Under the pieces are notes generated by a model. That model made no database searches, was not told where the DNA came from, and worked only from the letters and a program-made list of their open reading frames with translations. A stretch of DNA of 7,698 nt, taken from Thermoplasmata archaeon. GTDB lineage: Archaea; Thermoplasmatota; Thermoplasmata; Thermoplasmatales; Thermoplasmataceae. Below, one piece after another: positions 5,884 through 7,698 of this stretch. Position 1 is the stretch's first letter, and each line of letters starts with the position of its first letter. The stretch spans positions 1 to 7,698 of the forward strand of contig JAKBQK010000270.1 in assembly GCA_021835265.1 (NCBI GenBank), given 5' to 3'. The position numbers were made by a program, and so were the translations under genes.

Positions 5884-6884
5884 GTGAAATAAAGATTGAA
5901 AATTTAAAAAAGACATTTGGAAATTTTACTGCCCTTGACGTTCCAGAGCTTACATTTAATGAGAAGAGCTATCTTACCATCCTCGGTCCTTCTGGATCTG
6001 GAAAGACGACACTTCTTCGAATAATTGCTGGTCTGGAAACCGCTGATACAGGAACAATGATCGTAGAAGGAAAGGACATACTGAACAGTCCACCATGGAA
6101 GAGAAGTATAGGTCTTGTATTCCAGAATTATGCTCTCTATCCTCATCTGAGCGTTTATCAGAATATAGCAACCCCTCTCATCCAGCTAAAAATGAATCAG
6201 GGAGAAATAGATAGAAAGATTAGCGAGATATCCAATATCATGGGGCTCGATGATAAGCTCTCTAAGTTACCAAGAGAACTTAGCGGAGGTCAGCAACAGA
6301 GAGTAGCCCTTGCGAGAGCAGTTATAAAAAGACCAAATATTCTTCTTCTGGATGAACCACTTTCAAATCTGGATGCAAAGGTAAGGGTTGATCTAAGAGA
6401 TTATTTAAAGAGAATCCAGAGGGAATTTGAACTAACGGCAATACATGTAACGCATGATCAGGTAGAGGGGATGGCCCTTGGAGACAGCATGGTTATAATA
6501 CATAAAGGCAAGATTGAGCAGACAGGCAATCCCGAAGAACTTTACAGACACCCAAAAACTAGATTTGTATCTGGTTTTGTTGGAGAGATCAATATTATTG
6601 ATGGGAAGACTGCGACCATGCTTACAGGAATGAACATCGACACGGACACGGGAATAAGATATGAGGATATAGTGCCTGATCTGGCAGGTCCATTCACAGG
6701 TAAGGTCGTTGAAAACCAGTTCATGGGATCGAGAAGAATGATAACCTTCCTTTATAACGACGTACGCATGAGATGTTTTACGGAAAGGGATCATCTCAGC
6801 AAGCTTCAGGGTGAAATCAAATTCAGGGTTGCCAGTGAGCACCTGATTATCTTTAAGGATCTTGAAGAGGAAGAAGAAAATTAA
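5880..6884 (+). CDS. MalK/MsmX-like ABC importer ATPase with TOBE domain
   Basis: This 334-residue ATPase powers the importer from the cytoplasmic side. The nucleotide-binding domain (about 1-235) has all signature elements: Walker A GPSGSGKTT (36-44), Q-loop Gln82 in VFQNYALYPHL, the ABC signature LSGGQQQR (134-141), Walker B ILLLDEP (154-160) with catalytic Glu159, D-loop SNLDAK, and switch His192 in HVTHDQ. A C-terminal TOBE-type regulatory region follows (about 236-326), with GKVVENQFMGSRRM and RVASEHLIIF, as in the CUT1 (MalK) branch of carbohydrate importers. It ends in an acidic tail, DLEEEEEN. Translation starts at TTG, overlapping the permease TGA by 4 nt, with a well-placed GGAGG. 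As the only ATPase in the operon it presumably homodimerises against the two EAA loops of the fused permease. The stop interlocks with that of the convergent HAD gene. Confidence 0.96.
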   Translation: MSEIKIENLKKTFGNFTALDVPELTFNEKSYLTILGPSGSGKTTLLRIIAGLETADTGTMIVEGKDILNSPPWKRSIGLVFQNYALYPHLSVYQNIATPLIQLKMNQGEIDRKISEISNIMGLDDKLSKLPRELSGGQQQRVALARAVIKRPNILLLDEPLSNLDAKVRVDLRDYLKRIQREFELTAIHVTHDQVEGMALGDSMVIIHKGKIEQTGNPEELYRHPKTRFVSGFVGEINIIDGKTATMLTGMNIDTDTGIRYEDIVPDLAGPFTGKVVENQFMGSRRMITFLYNDVRMRCFTERDHLSKLQGEIKFRVASEHLIIFKDLEEEEEN

Positions 6885-6899
6885 TTTTTTACAAAATTT
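6879..6899. terminator. Probable bidirectional U-rich terminator between convergent genes
   Basis: The ABC operon and the HAD gene meet here with their stop codons overlapping by 3 bases. Plus-strand RNA would end in a run of six U (6885-6890) and a further U tract (6897-6900). Minus-strand RNA leaves the HAD gene through an AATTTTC stretch into a pyrimidine-rich tract. Archaeal termination relies on such U-tracts without a required hairpin. Assignment is by position and composition only. Confidence 0.4.
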
Positions 6900-7543
6900 T
6901 CTATGAATGGTATAGCATCTTCCAATTGGTTGACAGTGAGATCAGCTTTTGAATCTCTCTGGTAATTCTGGATAAACACAGTTTTGAATCCCATTTCCAT
7001 TGATGGTATGATATCATTTTTGTAATTATCTCCTATGCTCAATATGTCTTCTGATCTTATGTTTTCTCTGGTTAACAAATCATTCATAACATTTTTGAAT
7101 GAATCTGGTTTTTTAGCGGAGCAAACTATTCGGTAAAACAGATTCTTTATCCCAAAGTTTTCAAGTAATGGAATTACGTATTTCTCGGGAGTGTTTGTAA
7201 GTAATATGTGCCTTATTTCTTGCTTTTTTAGTATCTTTACTGCTGTACTCTGCAGGTTAATTTTAATCTTACCTTCATTCATTTTTTCTCTGGTTCTGGC
7301 AAAACACATGTCCATCTCTTCCCTGGATACAGAACCATTGGCTAGATTTGCAATAATGGCCCAGCCATCATCGCCTACTTTATTTTCTTTATCCTTGATT
7401 ACCTGCATTGATTTATTTGCAAAGGAATCACTGTTCTTCATTACGCTTTCAATACATTTTGCATATTCCCTGTAGGAGTCTTCAGAGTGATATATAGTTC
7501 CATCGAAGTCCCATAGTATTACTTTAATTGGTTTTTTAAACAT
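6881..7543 (-). CDS. HAD-superfamily phosphohydrolase (phosphoglycolate phosphatase-like)
   Basis: This 220-residue protein is a cytosolic HAD hydrolase of the haloacid dehalogenase/PGPase-like group. Motif I is DFDGT with nucleophile Asp12 and acid/base Asp14. A helical C1 cap occupies about residues 20-95. Motif II is LLTNT (Thr116), motif III is a Lys in SAKKPDSF (144/145), and motif IV is GDNYKND with Asp172 and Asp177 for Mg2+. All catalytic residues are present, so it is probably active, but HAD substrates cannot be predicted from motifs; phosphoglycolate, pyrophosphate, nucleotides and sugar phosphates are all possible. The ATG start sits inside the last codons of the upstream thioesterase-like gene (8-nt overlap), with only a weak ribosome site. 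Being next to the ABC importer is probably incidental because the two are transcribed convergently. A DNA-encoded role in that importer's pathway cannot be shown. Confidence 0.9.
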   Translation of the reverse strand: MFKKPIKVILWDFDGTIYHSEDSYREYAKCIESVMKNSDSFANKSMQVIKDKENKVGDDGWAIIANLANGSVSREEMDMCFARTREKMNEGKIKINLQSTAVKILKKQEIRHILLTNTPEKYVIPLLENFGIKNLFYRIVCSAKKPDSFKNVMNDLLTRENIRSEDILSIGDNYKNDIIPSMEMGFKTVFIQNYQRDSKADLTVNQLEDAIPFIENFVKN

Positions 7544-7698
7544 AATTTATCATCAACTTTTCAAGCTTTTCTCTCAGTTCCGTCTGTATCTCCTTTTTTC
7601 GTAAACTACTGTCGACCCATACGACAACGGTCTTTCCCTCTGAAAATATTTTTTTATAGTCTTCAGATATAATTTTATGGCTAAATACACAGCTAGTT
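7536..7698 (-). CDS. C-terminal fragment of a 4HBT (hotdog) thioesterase-like protein
   Basis: Fifty-three residues are readable before TAA at 7538-7536; the 5' part lies beyond the right edge. The fragment reads FSHKIISEDYKKIFSEGKT (about 5-23), then VVVWVDSSLRKKEI and ELREKLEKLM. This matches the last two strands and closing helix of YbgC/FadM-like acyl-CoA thioesterases, where a strand pattern ending in G-x-x-V-x-V-W-V-D precedes a short basic turn and a final helix. The catalytic Asp region is not in view, so activity cannot be judged. It overlaps the HAD start by 8 nt, indicating one transcript. The fragment is short; another hotdog-fold protein is possible. Confidence 0.65.
   Translation of the reverse strand, partial: TSCVFSHKIISEDYKKIFSEGKTVVVWVDSSLRKKEIQTELREKLEKLMINYV

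Noticed and set aside
6432..6842. Minus-strand open frame of 136 codons opposite the ATPase
   Set aside because: It covers the ATPase C-terminal half, which is clearly coding; the antisense product has no domain pattern.
1..7698. CRISPR array, tRNA, rRNA, insertion sequence, toxin-antitoxin or defence locus
   Set aside because: No regularly spaced repeats, cloverleaf, transposase or terminal inverted repeats were seen; nearly all bases are covered by recognisable housekeeping-type or transport genes.

Overview
The window looks like chromosomal DNA from an acidophilic Thermoplasmatales-type archaeon (Ferroplasma/Thermoplasma/Cuniculiplasma relatives). Evidence for an archaeon: A+T-rich DNA by eye, heavy AGA/AGG/ATA codon use, TATA-box promoters, GGAGG ribosome binding sites, a TTG start, a DUF35 zinc-ribbon/OB protein paired with an archaeal-type thiolase, and a membrane-anchored, cysteine-free, sequon-rich solute-binding protein. 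The order-level placement is inference from gene style. No marker gene here fixes it.

Layout. (1) Bases 1-2562, minus strand: a compact unit transcribed leftward, thiolase-like protein -> DUF35 zinc-ribbon/OB protein (4-nt ATGA overlap) -> ThyX-like protein (4-nt gap), the last running off the left edge. (2) Bases 2563-2729: a divergent intergenic region with a TATA box for each direction. (3) Bases 2730-6884, plus strand: a complete CUT1-type ABC importer. It has a membrane-anchored binding protein, a 570-aa permease that fuses the MalF-like and MalG-like halves, and a MalK-like ATPase with a TTG start overlapping the permease stop. (4) Bases 6881-7698, minus strand: a HAD-family phosphatase preceded by the 3' end of a 4HBT (hotdog) thioesterase-like gene, with an 8-nt overlap. 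This pair converges on the ABC operon and the two stop codons interlock.

How the genes work together. The ABC operon encodes all parts of one importer: capture outside the membrane, a single-chain pore that must carry both coupling helices, and an ATPase presumably acting as a homodimer. The ligand cannot be read from the sequence, and no glycoside hydrolase or sugar kinase lies beside it. In the left operon the thiolase/DUF35 pair presumably forms a complex acting on acyl-CoA. The thiolase has glycine where the acyl-accepting cysteine is expected, which argues against ordinary acetyl-CoA acetyltransferase activity and leaves a decarboxylase-, aldolase- or non-enzymatic-type role open. The ThyX-like partner also has an altered signature motif. 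The co-transcription of these two non-canonical proteins is the most interesting feature of the window. I saw no CRISPR array, tRNA, rRNA, insertion sequence or defence system, and no gene-free stretch longer than 300 bases.
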